Assembly: GCF_000016505.1 (NCBI RefSeq)
Contig: NC_009706.1
Location: forward strand, 1,426,001-1,490,000
Direction: 5' to 3'
Length of the DNA: 64,000 nucleotides
Origin: Clostridium kluyveri DSM 555
GTDB taxonomy: Bacteria > Bacillota > Clostridia > Clostridiales > Clostridiaceae
Positions 26,043 through 36,094 of this stretch are shown piece by piece; the stretch's first letter is position 1, and every line of letters begins with the position of its first letter. The position numbers and the translations under genes were made by a program. Below the pieces are notes generated by a model, which saw nothing but the letters and a program-made list of their open reading frames with translations, did no database searches and was not told the origin of the DNA.

Positions 26043-28136
26043 ATGGGACAAAAATTAGTTATAGTTGAATCACCGGCAAAAGCTAAGACCATAGGAAAAT
26101 ATTTAGGCAAGAATTATGTAGTAGAAGCTTCAATGGGCCATGTTAGAGATCTTCCCAAGAGTCAATTGGGAGTTGATATAGATAATGAGTATAATCCTAA
26201 ATATATAACTATAAGAGGAAAAGGAGAAATATTAGATAAACTCAGAAAACAGGCAAAAAAGAGTGAAAAAATATATTTAGCTACAGACCCAGATAGAGAG
26301 GGAGAGGCTATTTCATGGCACTTATCTCATGTTCTGAAGTTAGATGAGAATGAAAAGTGTAGAATAGAATTTCATGAGATTACTAAAAATGCTGTAAAAA
26401 ATTCTATAAAATCTGCAAGAGAAATAAATATAAATTTGGTTAATGCTCAACAGGCTAGAAGAATATTGGATAGATTAGTGGGATATAAAATAAGTCCAAT
26501 ACTCTGGAGAAAAGTTAAATGGGGATTAAGTGCAGGTAGAGTACAATCTGTAGCACTTAAGTTGATATGTGAGAGAGAAAAGAAGATACTAAGTTTTGCA
26601 CCTGAAGAATATTGGACTATAGAATGTATGCTTCATAAGAAGGACGAAAGCAAATGTTTTAATGTAAGACTTACTACTTTAAATAAAAAAAAGATTGAAA
26701 TTTCTAATAAAGATGAAGTGGATAAGATCATTAAGGAGCTGGAAAGTGGGGACTTCATTGTAAAATCCATTAAAAATACTTCTAAAAATAAAAATCCTCT
26801 TCCTCCATTTATTACAAGTACTCTTCAGCAAGATGCATATAAAAAATTGAATTTTTCCACAAAGAGAACTATGTCCATAGCACAACAGCTTTATGAAGGA
26901 GTGGACATAAAAGGCCATGGAACTATAGGGCTTATAACTTATATGAGAACTGATTCTGTAAGAATTTCTAAAGAAGCCCAACAAGTCTGTAGAGATTTTA
27001 TAGTAAATCAGTTTGGAAAGGAATATGTTGAATCCAAGCCTAGGAATTTTAAAAGTAAAAAAAATATACAGGATGCTCATGAGGCCATAAGACCTACTAA
27101 TATAGAGATAACACCAGATAAAGCCAAGGCAGATTTAAAACCAGATCAGTATAAGGTATATAAATTGATATGGGACAGATTTGTGGCCAGCCAAATGGCT
27201 TCTGCAAAAATTGATGTTACATCTATAGATATAGTTAATAATAATTATGGATTAAGAGTTGGAGGTTCTAAGATAAGTTTTTACGGGTTTATGAAAGTAT
27301 ATCAGTATGTAACAGAGGAAGAAAAATTAGATATAGTCCTACCAAAATTAGAAGAAGGAGAACTTCTATTAAAAAAATCCATAGATGGAAAACAACATTT
27401 TACACAGCCGCCGGCTAGATTTTCAGAAGCATCCTTGGTAAAAACTCTTGAAGAAAATGGTATAGGTAGACCTAGCACCTATGCTCCTATTTTATCTACT
27501 CTTCTAGATAGAAAATATATACAAAGGGAAAAGAAGACTCTGATTCCAACAGAACTTGGAGATATAGTAAATAATATAGTTAGTGAATATTTTAAACAGG
27601 TAGTAGATGTGGAATTTACTGCTGAAATAGAATCTAAACTAGATAATATTGAAGAAGGAAAGGATAACTGGACTAAAGTAGTAGGGAAATTTTATGAACC
27701 TTTAAAAAAAGCTATTGAGATAGCAGAAAAAGAAGTTGCAAGAATTACCATAGAAGATAAAGTTACGGATATAAAGTGTGACAAATGTGGAAGAAATATG
27801 GTTATAAAGCATGGGAGATTTGGAGATTTCCTAGCATGTCCAGGTTATCCGGAGTGTAAAAATACAAAACCTATAGTAGAAGAACTGGATGTTAAGTGTC
27901 CTAAATGTGGAGAGAAGATTTTAGTAAAGAAAAGCAGAAAAGGTAGAAAATTTTATGGATGTAGTTCTTATCCGGATTGTGATTTTGTAAGTTGGCTGGA
28001 ACCCACAAATGAGCAGTGTCCTTTGTGTCACAGTTATATGGTTAAGAAATATAGTAAAGCAAAAGGAAATTATTTAGAGTGTTCTAATTCAGAATGTAAA
28101 CACAAAGATTACAAAGAATTAGAAGATAATAAATAA
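26043..28136 (+). CDS. topA: DNA topoisomerase I
   Basis: This type IA topoisomerase relaxes negative supercoils. The 697-residue protein has the N-terminal Toprim domain (V-E-S-P-A-K-A-K-T-I near residue 8; T-D-P-D-R-E-G-E-A near 80), the active-site region with T-Y-M-R-T-D-S near 300 (catalytic tyrosine), and three C-terminal zinc ribbons (C-D-K-C, C-P-K-C and C-P-L-C, each with a second cysteine pair). The ATG has only a weak local ribosome binding site. A terminator follows. In Bacillus the stretch from topA to codY also carries trmFO, xerC and hslVU; here topA is followed directly by codY. Confidence 0.98.
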   Translation: MGQKLVIVESPAKAKTIGKYLGKNYVVEASMGHVRDLPKSQLGVDIDNEYNPKYITIRGKGEILDKLRKQAKKSEKIYLATDPDREGEAISWHLSHVLKLDENEKCRIEFHEITKNAVKNSIKSAREININLVNAQQARRILDRLVGYKISPILWRKVKWGLSAGRVQSVALKLICEREKKILSFAPEEYWTIECMLHKKDESKCFNVRLTTLNKKKIEISNKDEVDKIIKELESGDFIVKSIKNTSKNKNPLPPFITSTLQQDAYKKLNFSTKRTMSIAQQLYEGVDIKGHGTIGLITYMRTDSVRISKEAQQVCRDFIVNQFGKEYVESKPRNFKSKKNIQDAHEAIRPTNIEITPDKAKADLKPDQYKVYKLIWDRFVASQMASAKIDVTSIDIVNNNYGLRVGGSKISFYGFMKVYQYVTEEEKLDIVLPKLEEGELLLKKSIDGKQHFTQPPARFSEASLVKTLEENGIGRPSTYAPILSTLLDRKYIQREKKTLIPTELGDIVNNIVSEYFKQVVDVEFTAEIESKLDNIEEGKDNWTKVVGKFYEPLKKAIEIAEKEVARITIEDKVTDIKCDKCGRNMVIKHGRFGDFLACPGYPECKNTKPIVEELDVKCPKCGEKILVKKSRKGRKFYGCSSYPDCDFVSWLEPTNEQCPLCHSYMVKKYSKAKGNYLECSNSECKHKDYKELEDNK

Positions 28137-28175
28137 TATATTTTATAAAAAAGTGTTCCTTATAAAAATTATGTA

Positions 28176-28216
28176 AAAACCTTGGTGAATGTTTAAATAA
28201 TTTTCCAGGGTTTTTA
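28176..28216 (+). terminator. Terminator after topA
   Basis: AAAACCTTGG pairs with CCAGGGTTTT (one G-U) around a 19-nt AT-rich loop and ends in a T-run. Confidence 0.65.
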
Positions 28217-28463
28217 AACTTCTAACCGGTATATGTCAATAAATCATAGTTGAATTATAATAATTATTATGTTATCATAATTAATGGATAAAATATAATT
28301 CTAAATATTTTAAAAAGTCAAAATTATTAGCACTATGGTTTAAAAAATTCTTTTTATCAGTATTAACAAAATATACATTTTTTAAATATTTTTAAGTAAG
28401 GTTTTAATTGATTAATCATTTAGGTATATTAAATAAATTCTAGTGGCAATAAGGAGGATATAA
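28217..28463 (+). other. AT-rich codY upstream region
   Basis: No gene is seen. A TATAAT at 28294-28299 has a weak partner TTATCA 16 bp upstream and is a candidate codY promoter. I found no clear copy of the CodY box, so autoregulation cannot be claimed from sequence. Confidence 0.4.
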
Positions 28464-29240
28464 ATGTCAACATTATTAGATAAAACAAGAAAACTCAATA
28501 AGATATTACAAAAATCAGGGGTAGAACCGGTAGTTTTTGACGATATATGTAAAATATTGAGTGAAGTTTTAGGCTGTAATGTCTATGTTATAAGCAGGAA
28601 AGGAAAAGTATTAGGGTATAATTTTCCAGATGGTTTTGAATGTAGTACAGTAAAGAATAAGATAATAAGTGAAATGAGATTTCCAGAACAGTACAATAAT
28701 AAATTGTTAAATGCTCATGAAACCCTTCCGAACTTATCAAATCATGGAATTTGTGTTTTTGAAGATGGAACTCCTTGTGATTTGGAGGATAAGGTTACAA
28801 CTATAGTTCCTATAATAGGGAATAGGGAAAGATTAGGTACTCTATTACTTGCTAGTTTCGGAGAAAAGTTTACAGATGAAGATTTAGTTCTGGGAGAGTA
28901 TAGTGCGACCATAGTAGGTCTTGAAATATTAAAGTCTAAAAATGATGAGATTGAAGAAGAAGCTAGAAAAAAAGCTGTAGTCCAACTGGCAATTGGAACA
29001 TTATCTTATTCTGAGTTAGAAGCTGTAGAACATATATTTAATGAGTTAGATGGAAAAGAAGGATTGCTTGTAGCATCTAAAATAGCAGATAAGGTTGGAA
29101 TAACCAGATCTGTAATAGTTAATGCACTTAGAAAGTTTGAGAGTGCAGGGGTAATAGAATCTAGATCCCTTGGAATGAAGGGAACTCATATCAAAATATT
29201 AAATGATAAATTGTTAGATGAATTGAAAAAGATCAAGTGA
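28464..29240 (+). CDS. codY: Global transcriptional regulator CodY
   Basis: CodY represses many genes when branched-chain amino acids and GTP are plentiful. The 258-residue protein has the N-terminal GAF domain ([18 protein letters not shown] near residue 95) and a C-terminal winged helix with [21 protein letters not shown] near 210-230. AAGGAGG gives a clear start. The last codons and the stop lie inside the first bases of a structured repeat copy (ATCAAGTGA). Confidence 0.98.
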   Translation: MSTLLDKTRKLNKILQKSGVEPVVFDDICKILSEVLGCNVYVISRKGKVLGYNFPDGFECSTVKNKIISEMRFPEQYNNKLLNAHETLPNLSNHGICVFEDGTPCDLEDKVTTIVPIIGNRERLGTLLLASFGEKFTDEDLVLGEYSATIVGLEILKSKNDEIEEEARKKAVVQLAIGTLSYSELEAVEHIFNELDGKEGLLVASKIADKVGITRSVIVNALRKFESAGVIESRSLGMKGTHIKILNDKLLDELKKIK

Positions 29241-29426
29241 TTCAGGGGTCTGGGGAAAGTTTGCCTATGAGAAATGTTGCTCTCTGAATCTTATTAACAG
29301 TATTCTTAGTATCTTTAGCACTTAGAATACTATCTTTAGGGGAAGAAATTATCCAGGCGTATAGACCTGCTTATGTTCCACTTTAAACAATATGGAAGTA
29401 TCGGTTAATTGCCGTATTCGGATAAA
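29232..29426 (+). repeat. Structured repeat, copy B with inserted hairpin (codY-rpsB gap)
   Basis: It begins ATCAAGTGATTCAG, supplying the codY stop codon, and ends TTCGGATAA. It keeps the conserved loop (TTTGCCTATGAGAAATG) and the TTATCC/GGATAA closing pair. About 45 bp are inserted after hairpin 1; these form their own stem (AGTATTCTTAG with CTTAGAATACT). Hairpin 1 pairing is degraded in this copy. Confidence 0.75.
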
Positions 29427-29460
29427 ATAATTTTATCGTGGTTAAATATTGTAATTTTTA

Positions 29461-29489
29461 TTGAATAGATGTATACCATGTGGTATACT
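29461..29489 (+). promoter_or_regulatory. rpsB promoter with an 18-bp palindrome in the spacer
   Basis: TTGAAT (29461-29466) and TATACT (29484-29489) are 17 bp apart. The spacer and -10 contain GTATACCATGTGGTATAC (29471-29488), two perfect 8-bp arms around TG. Such a site overlapping the -10 looks like a repressor operator, though it could be chance in a TATAC-rich promoter. Confidence 0.55.
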
Positions 29490-29510
29490 ACATAAGGTAT
29501 TAAAATACAC

Positions 29511-29569
29511 ACATTATCCAATTTATAAGTAGGTGCCCTGTGGGTTGATTTATAAATATGAAGATAATG
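29511..29569 (+). promoter_or_regulatory. rpsB leader hairpin
   Basis: CATTATC pairs with GATAATG, enclosing ATTTATAA/TTATAAAT and an inner CCC-TGT-GGG, just upstream of the rpsB ribosome binding site. This suits an S2 autoregulatory leader; the assignment is inferred from position and structure. Confidence 0.5.
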
Positions 29570-29595
29570 GAGGAAAAACCTAGGAGGGAAATATA

Positions 29596-30300
29596 ATGTC
29601 AATTATTTCAATGAAACAATTATTAGAATCTGGTGTTCATTTTGGTCATCAGACTAGAAGATGGAATCCTAAAATGGCTTCATACATTTTTACTGAAAGA
29701 AATGGAATCTATATAATAGATTTACAAAAGACAGTAAGAAAAATTGAAGAAGCTTATGAATTTGTGAAGAAAATTGCATCTGAGGGAAAGGACATATTAT
29801 TTATAGGTACCAAGAAGCAGGCACAGGAAGCTATTAAAGAAGAGGCTAAGAGAAGCAATATGCATTATGTGAATAATAGATGGCTTGGAGGTATGCTTAC
29901 CAATTTCTTAACTATAAGGAATAGAATCGGGAAGTTAGAAGAATTAGAAAAAATGGAAGAAGATGGAACGTTTGAAGTTCTTTCAAAAAAAGAAGTTATA
30001 AAGTTAAGAAATGAAAAACAAAAGTTGGAAAGAAATTTAGGTGGAATCAAGGCTATGAATGCAGAAAATGTAGGTGCATTATTCGTAGTTGATCCAAGAA
30101 AGGAAAAAAATGCTATTTCAGAAGCTAAAATTTTGGGCATTCCAGTAGTTGCTATAGTAGATACAAACTGTGATCCGGATGAAGTTGATTATGTTATACC
30201 TGGCAATGATGATGCAATAAGGGCAGTAAAATTAATTACATCTAAAGTGGCAGATGCAGTAATTGAAGGAAGACAAGGTGAACAATTAGCTGAGGAGTAG
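29596..30300 (+). CDS. rpsB: 30S ribosomal protein S2
   Basis: The 234-residue protein opens [26 protein letters not shown], the S2 signature, and contains W-L-G-G-M-L-T-N-F and the C-terminal I-P-G-N-D-D-A-I-R. The start follows TAGGAGGG. S2 joins the 30S subunit late and recruits S1. tsf follows, as in nearly all bacteria, but after an unusually long 221-bp gap. Confidence 0.98.
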   Translation: MSIISMKQLLESGVHFGHQTRRWNPKMASYIFTERNGIYIIDLQKTVRKIEEAYEFVKKIASEGKDILFIGTKKQAQEAIKEEAKRSNMHYVNNRWLGGMLTNFLTIRNRIGKLEELEKMEEDGTFEVLSKKEVIKLRNEKQKLERNLGGIKAMNAENVGALFVVDPRKEKNAISEAKILGIPVVAIVDTNCDPDEVDYVIPGNDDAIRAVKLITSKVADAVIEGRQGEQLAEE

Positions 30301-30521
30301 TTTAACTTATAGAAGCATTATATATTAGGGTCAAATACAAGTTAGGAGAGGAGTTGAAAAGCCGTTGTTGGTAATTTTTATAATTGCCAGGTAGGGTGTT
30401 ATGCATCCGAATTTAAGCCCTGGGAGTACGGGACCAATAGAAAGCACAGCTTTAAAATACTATGAACAGGGAAGTAAATGTAAGATTTTTAAAAGTCTTA
30501 CATTACATGACGGATATATTT
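30301..30521 (+). other. Structured rpsB-tsf intergenic region
   Basis: Several helices are visible: TGGTAATT/AATTGCCA, GGGTG/CATCC, CCC/GGG around TGGGAGTA, AAAGC/GCTTT, and a palindromic GTAAGA..TCTTAC stem (about 30479-30500) just before tsf. A strong SD-like AGGAGAGGAG (about 30343) has no sizeable frame after it. No named riboswitch was recognised. Confidence 0.45.
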
Positions 30522-31442
30522 ATGATAACTGCACAGATGGTAAAGGAACTTAGAGAAAGAACTGGAGCAGGGATGATGGACTGCAAGAAAGCTTTAAATG
30601 AAGCAGGCGGAGATTCAGAGAAGGCTATTGAAATATTAAGAGAAAAAGGATTGGCAGCTGCAGCTAAAAAATCTGGCAGAATAGCTTCTGAGGGATTAGT
30701 TAAGACGTATATTTCAGAAGATGGGAAGGTTGCTTCCATAGTAGAAGTAAATTGTGAAACAGATTTTGTAGCGGTAAATGCAGATTTCGTAAATTTTGTA
30801 GATAATTTAGCAAAACAGATTTCTTTATCTGAGTCTACTACAGTAGAGGAATTAAGTGAGGAAAAGTATATATCAGATGATAGTAAAACTGTAAGCGAAA
30901 CATTAGTAAATTTAATTTCAAAACTTGGAGAAAATATGGCAATAAGAAGATTTGAGAGATTGGCTGTTTCAAAGGGTTTAATTGAAAGTTATATACATGG
31001 CGGCGGAAGAATAGGAGTTCTTGTTAAACTTGAATGTGAAAAAGAAAGTGAAATTTTAAAAGAAGTTGCAAAAGATGTAGCTATGCAGGTTGCTGCAACT
31101 AATCCGCTGTTTTTAAGTAAGGATACAGTAGACAGTGCTACTTTGGATAAAGAAAAAGAAATATTTAAAGTTCAAGCATTAAATGAAGGTAAGCCTGAAA
31201 AAATTGCTGAAAAAATAGTTATTGGTAGAGTTCAAAAATATTATAAAGAGAATTGTTTAATTGAACAACTATGGGTAAAAGACTCTGATTTAACTATTGA
31301 CAAATATTTAAAGAGCAAGTCAAAAGAAGTGGGAGCACCTATAAAAATATCTAATTTCATAAGATTTGAAAAAGGTGAAGGTATAGAGAAAAAAGAGGAA
31401 GATTTTGCTGAAGAGGTTAGAAAGCAGATAGAGGGTAAATAG
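30522..31442 (+). CDS. tsf: Elongation factor Ts
   Basis: EF-Ts exchanges GDP on EF-Tu. The 306-residue protein begins [25 protein letters not shown], the family start, and has the T-D-F-V-A-x-N signature near residue 80. I start at 30522 for homology; in-frame ATGs at 30462 and 30507 would add 20 or 5 unsupported residues. The local ribosome binding site is weak (GGAT only), unusual for such a gene; a hairpin lies just upstream. A strong terminator follows. Confidence 0.93.
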   Translation: MITAQMVKELRERTGAGMMDCKKALNEAGGDSEKAIEILREKGLAAAAKKSGRIASEGLVKTYISEDGKVASIVEVNCETDFVAVNADFVNFVDNLAKQISLSESTTVEELSEEKYISDDSKTVSETLVNLISKLGENMAIRRFERLAVSKGLIESYIHGGGRIGVLVKLECEKESEILKEVAKDVAMQVAATNPLFLSKDTVDSATLDKEKEIFKVQALNEGKPEKIAEKIVIGRVQKYYKENCLIEQLWVKDSDLTIDKYLKSKSKEVGAPIKISNFIRFEKGEGIEKKEEDFAEEVRKQIEGK

Positions 31443-31448
31443 TAACTT

Positions 31449-32254
<806 letters not shown>

Positions 32255-32274
32255 AAATAAGGAGGTATTTTTTT

Positions 32275-32832
32275 ATGATTAAGGATATTTTAAATAAGGC
32301 AGATGAAAAGATGAATAAGACTGTAGATGTTTTAGTAAAAGAACTAGCTTCTATGAAAGCAGGAAGAGCTAATCCTGCCATATTAGATAAAATAGAAGTG
32401 GAGTATTATGGTGCAATGACACCTATAAGTCAATTAGCAGGCATATCTATTCCTGAGGCTAGAATACTTGCCATACAACCATGGGATAAAAGTGCACTGA
32501 AATCTATAGAAAAAGCAATATTGAAATCTGACCTTGGTATAAATCCATCAAATGATGGAGAGATAATAAGACTTATAATACCTGAGCTTACAGAGGAAAC
32601 GAGAAAAAATATAGTTAAGAACATAAAAAAAACCGGCGAAGATTCAAAAGTGGCTATAAGGGGAATAAGAAGAGAATGTAACGATAAATTTAAAGCTTTA
32701 AAAAAGAAAAATGATATTTCCGAGGACGAAATTAAAAAAGGTGAGGAACAAATACAGAAAAAAACTGACATTTTTATAAAGAATATAGATGCAATACTTG
32801 AAAAGAAAGAAAAGGAGATTATGTCATTATAA
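32275..32832 (+). CDS. frr: Ribosome recycling factor
   Basis: RRF splits post-termination ribosomes together with EF-G. The 185-residue protein has the family blocks S-M-K-A-G-R-A-N-P near residue 27, I-Q-P-W-D-K-S near 65 and R-x-I-R-R-E-C-N near 130. AAGGAGG precedes ATG. It is co-directional and closely spaced with pyrH, and is followed by a terminator. Confidence 0.98.
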   Translation: MIKDILNKADEKMNKTVDVLVKELASMKAGRANPAILDKIEVEYYGAMTPISQLAGISIPEARILAIQPWDKSALKSIEKAILKSDLGINPSNDGEIIRLIIPELTEETRKNIVKNIKKTGEDSKVAIRGIRRECNDKFKALKKKNDISEDEIKKGEEQIQKKTDIFIKNIDAILEKKEKEIMSL

Positions 32833-32841
32833 TTAGATTTT

Positions 32842-32866
32842 AAAACCTGCCAATTTGCAGGTTTTT
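32842..32866 (+). terminator. Terminator after frr
   Basis: AAAACCTGC pairs perfectly with GCAGGTTTT around CAATTT and continues into a T-run. Confidence 0.85.
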
Positions 32867-32901
32867 ATTAAATATAAATTTTAATGAATGGAGATATATT
32901 C

Positions 32902-33666
32902 ATGTTAAAGTTCTTTAATTCTCATAAGAGTAAAAAAAATGAAGATGAAAAGGTACATATTGATTTAAATAATATTCCATCACATATAGCTATTATAATG
33001 GATGGAAATGGAAGATGGGCCAAGAAAAGAAATCTTCCAAGAGTTATGGGACATAAAGCAGGAGTGGAGGCCATAAGGGAGATTGTAAAAGAATGTAGTA
33101 ATCTAAAAGTTAAGTATTTAACTCTATATGCTTTTTCCACAGAAAATTGGAAAAGACCTAAAGAAGAAGTTAGTTCCCTTATGAATCTCTTAGTGGAATA
33201 TTTAAGAAGAGAATTTAAAGAGTTAAATGACAATAATGTTGTAATAAATTATATAGGTAATATACATAAGTTACCTTCTTTGTGTGAAAAAGAGTTGATT
33301 ACATCTAATAAAAATACAAAAAACAATACAGGATTAAATTTAAATCTGGCACTAAACTATGGCGGAAGAGATGAAATAGTTAGAGCATTTAAACTTATGT
33401 ATGAGGATATAAAGTCAGGAAAAATCAGTAAAGATAATATAACTGAAGATACTTTATCTGGGTATTTGTATACAAAAAATATGCCCGATCCTGATTTGAT
33501 AATAAGACCCAGCGGAGAACAACGTTTAAGTAATTTTCTTTTATGGCAGTGTGCATATTCTGAATTTTGGTATTCTGATATAAATTGGCCGGACTTTAAA
33601 GTTTGGCACCTTCATAAAGCCATTTTGGATTATCAAAATAGGGATAGAAGATTTGGAACTGTATAA
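32902..33666 (+). CDS. uppS: Isoprenyl transferase (undecaprenyl diphosphate synthase)
   Basis: UppS makes the C55 lipid carrier for cell-wall synthesis. The 254-residue protein has the cis-prenyltransferase blocks [12 protein letters not shown] near residue 30, [10 protein letters not shown] near 80 and [19 protein letters not shown] near 205. GGAGA is 7 nt before the ATG at 32902; the ATG at 32884 precedes that site. A repeat copy separates it from cdsA. Confidence 0.96.
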   Translation: MLKFFNSHKSKKNEDEKVHIDLNNIPSHIAIIMDGNGRWAKKRNLPRVMGHKAGVEAIREIVKECSNLKVKYLTLYAFSTENWKRPKEEVSSLMNLLVEYLRREFKELNDNNVVINYIGNIHKLPSLCEKELITSNKNTKNNTGLNLNLALNYGGRDEIVRAFKLMYEDIKSGKISKDNITEDTLSGYLYTKNMPDPDLIIRPSGEQRLSNFLLWQCAYSEFWYSDINWPDFKVWHLHKAILDYQNRDRRFGTV

Positions 33667-33679
33667 TAGTAAAATATAT

Positions 33680-33833
33680 TTATCCAAAGGCTAAAGTTAG
33701 CTGACACTCCCAACTTTTTAGAAGTGAAGGATGAATACTGCCATGCCCCTGGATAAGTTGTTCTGGAGTTCAGATGAAGAAAAGTATTTCTTTTATAAGC
33801 AAACTTCATCTGAACCTCTGAATCACTTGATAG
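33680..33833 (-). repeat. Structured repeat, copy C (uppS-cdsA gap)
   Basis: Read on the minus strand it begins CTATCAAGTGATTCAGAGG and ends TTTGGATAA. Hairpin 1 is GGTTCAGATGAAG with CTTCATCTGAACT (all 13 positions pair, one G-U). Compared with copy D several pairs change on both sides or keep pairing. Domain 2 closes with TTATCC/GGATAA and GGGGC/GCCTT. It starts 14 nt after the uppS stop and runs antisense to the genes. Confidence 0.85.
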
Positions 33834-33881
33834 TTTTTTGACTGTTGATATTTTTATATACCTTATTATGGAGGTGGAGTA

Positions 33882-34688
33882 GTGAATAATAGATATTTGG
33901 GAGCTGTTACATTAATACCTTTTGTTCTTATATTATTTTTAGGTGGTATTTATTTAAAATATGGTATTATGATAATTTCTCTTGTAGGAATGTATGAATT
34001 TTACAAAGTAACAAAAACTAAGCATTTAAATCCAATAAATATAGTAGGATATCTACTATGTATAATTTATTATATAAGTTTAAAGACAGAAGTGAATTAT
34101 AAATTTTTATTTTTTACTATTATAGTGTCTATTTTTATGCTCTTATGTATTCTGGTTGTAGATATAGAATATAATTTTTTGGATATAGTTGTCACTTTAT
34201 TTGGATTTTTATATATAGCCTTATTTTTCAGTATGATAACTTTGGTAAATAAGGGGTTATATGGGAATTATATGGTATGGCTTATAGTTATATCTGCATG
34301 GTGCTGTGATACTTGTGCTTATTATACAGGCAAGTTTTTTGGAAAAAAAAAGCTCTGTCCTAAGGTAAGTCCTAAAAAAACTGTGGAAGGGGCTATTGGA
34401 GGAGTTATTGGAAGTGCCATAGCATGTAGTTTATTTGGGAGCTTTGCCATTATAATGGGAATACCTATGCCTCTATATCACTATATAATATTAGGTATAT
34501 TAAGTGGTGTATTTTGTCAATTCGGAGACTTGGCTGCTTCTTCCATAAAAAGGTATACAAAGGTGAAAGATTATGGTAATTTAATACCGGGGCATGGGGG
34601 TATTTTAGACAGATTTGACAGCATACTTTTTTCCGGAGTTGTAGTATACTATTACCTAGTGTTTGTTGCAGCTATTTATGTATATTAA
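33882..34688 (+). CDS. cdsA: Phosphatidate cytidylyltransferase
   Basis: CdsA makes CDP-diacylglycerol, precursor of phospholipids. The 268-residue protein has several membrane segments and the C-terminal family signature, K-V-S-P-K-K-T-V-E-G near residue 166 and K-D-Y-G-N-L-I-P-G-H-G-G-I-L-D-R-F-D-S near 230. The GTG start follows TGGAGGTGG. It lies in the uppS-cdsA-dxr-rseP-ispG-polC cluster. Confidence 0.97.
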   Translation: MNNRYLGAVTLIPFVLILFLGGIYLKYGIMIISLVGMYEFYKVTKTKHLNPINIVGYLLCIIYYISLKTEVNYKFLFFTIIVSIFMLLCILVVDIEYNFLDIVVTLFGFLYIALFFSMITLVNKGLYGNYMVWLIVISAWCCDTCAYYTGKFFGKKKLCPKVSPKKTVEGAIGGVIGSAIACSLFGSFAIIMGIPMPLYHYIILGILSGVFCQFGDLAASSIKRYTKVKDYGNLIPGHGGILDRFDSILFSGVVVYYYLVFVAAIYVY

Positions 34689-34702
34689 AATTTGTTATTT
34701 AG

Positions 34703-34738
34703 GGAGATTTTCCATATAGATGGAAGATCTCCATTTTT
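34703..34738 (+). terminator. Terminator after cdsA
   Basis: GGAGATTTTCCAT pairs with ATGGAAGATCTCC (one mismatch) around ATAG, followed by TTTTT. It implies dxr has its own promoter; a TATAGT near 34846 is the best -10 candidate, with a weak -35. Confidence 0.8.
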
Positions 34739-34909
34739 GTCTTTAAATTATTATGCTTGTAAACCCACATTATTTTAAAAATATAATAAAATATTGTAAA
34801 TTATATGTAAATGATAAGGTTATTTATTTTATAACATAAATATGGTATAGTTAATCATATTAAAATTATGTTTGGTTTGTAGTTGTATTTAGAATAAGGA
34901 GTTGTTACA

Positions 34910-36067
34910 ATGAAAAAAATTTCTATACTGGGTGTTACCGGCTCTATAGGCACTCAGGCTTTAGACATATTGAGAAAGGATGAGGAGAACTTTAAACTTG
35001 TAGCAGTATCTTCACATAGTAGTGTAAACAAACTTTTAGATATAGTAGATGAATTTAATCCTTCCTATGCGGTATTAACTGAAAGAAATGCTTACTTAAA
35101 ATTTAAGGATCATTGTAGTAATAAAAATTTAGATACCAAAATATTATTTGGAATAGATGGGTTAAATACCATAGTCGCTTTGCCAGATATTGACATGGTA
35201 CTTACTTCTGTAGTTGGAATGGTGGGACTGGTTCCTACCATAAAGGCCATAGAATCAGGTAAAGATATAGCATTAGCTAATAAGGAAACACTGGTAGTGG
35301 GAGGAGAGTTAGTTACGAAATTAGCAAAAAAAAATAAAGTAAAGATATTTCCTGTGGATTCTGAGCATAGTGCTATTTTTCAATGTATTAAGGGGAATAA
35401 TTTTCAGGATATAGAGAAGCTGTATCTTACTGCTTCCGGGGGACCCTTTAGAGGTAGGACTAGAGAACAACTTTTTAATGTTACTGTAAAAGAAGCATTA
35501 AATCATCCCAGTTGGAGAATGGGTAAAAAACTTACTATAGATTCTGCTACTCTTATGAATAAAGGATTGGAAGTTATAGAGGCGCATTTTCTTTTTGATA
35601 TGCCTTATGAAAAAATAAAAGTAGTAATTCATCCTGAAAGTATAGTTCACTCTATGGTAGAATATAATGATGGAAGTATTATGGCACAACTTTCCAGTAC
35701 AGATATGAGACTTCCAATACAGTATGCATTAAATTATGCTAAAAGAAGAGAAGCTTTAGTAAATAGGCTTGATTTTTATAATATGAAAAATTTAAGTTTT
35801 GAAAAACCTGATATAGATACCTTTAAGCCACTTAAATTAGCCTATGATGCAGGAAAAATTGGAGGTACAATGCCAGCTATATTAAATTGTGCCAATGAAG
35901 CAGCTGTGGAACTGTTTCTTTTTAATAAGATTAAGTTTTTAGATATAAGTTATATATTGGAGGAGTGTATGAATAAATTTACCTGTTCTAATACATACAC
36001 TATAGAAGATTTACTCCATATAGAAATAAAAGTGAAGAAATATGTAAAAGATAAATTTAGTAAATAG
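34910..36067 (+). CDS. dxr: 1-deoxy-D-xylulose 5-phosphate reductoisomerase
   Basis: Dxr performs the second step of the MEP isoprenoid pathway. The 385-residue protein has the NADPH site L-G-V-T-G-S-I-G-T-Q near residue 6, A-L-A-N-K-E-T-L-V near 122, V-D-S-E-H-S-A-I-F-Q near 149 (metal-binding Asp/Glu) and H-P-S-W-R-M-G-K near 200. AAGGAG precedes ATG. With ispG downstream and uppS upstream it makes the area isoprenoid-rich. Confidence 0.98.
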   Translation: MKKISILGVTGSIGTQALDILRKDEENFKLVAVSSHSSVNKLLDIVDEFNPSYAVLTERNAYLKFKDHCSNKNLDTKILFGIDGLNTIVALPDIDMVLTSVVGMVGLVPTIKAIESGKDIALANKETLVVGGELVTKLAKKNKVKIFPVDSEHSAIFQCIKGNNFQDIEKLYLTASGGPFRGRTREQLFNVTVKEALNHPSWRMGKKLTIDSATLMNKGLEVIEAHFLFDMPYEKIKVVIHPESIVHSMVEYNDGSIMAQLSSTDMRLPIQYALNYAKRREALVNRLDFYNMKNLSFEKPDIDTFKPLKLAYDAGKIGGTMPAILNCANEAAVELFLFNKIKFLDISYILEECMNKFTCSNTYTIEDLLHIEIKVKKYVKDKFSK

Positions 36068-36094
36068 AAGAAATATGATTAGGAGGAATATCAC

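Noticed and set aside
30301-30521. Known riboswitch in the rpsB-tsf gap
   Set aside because: No recognisable core of ZTP, THF, preQ1, SAM, purine or c-di-GMP aptamers.
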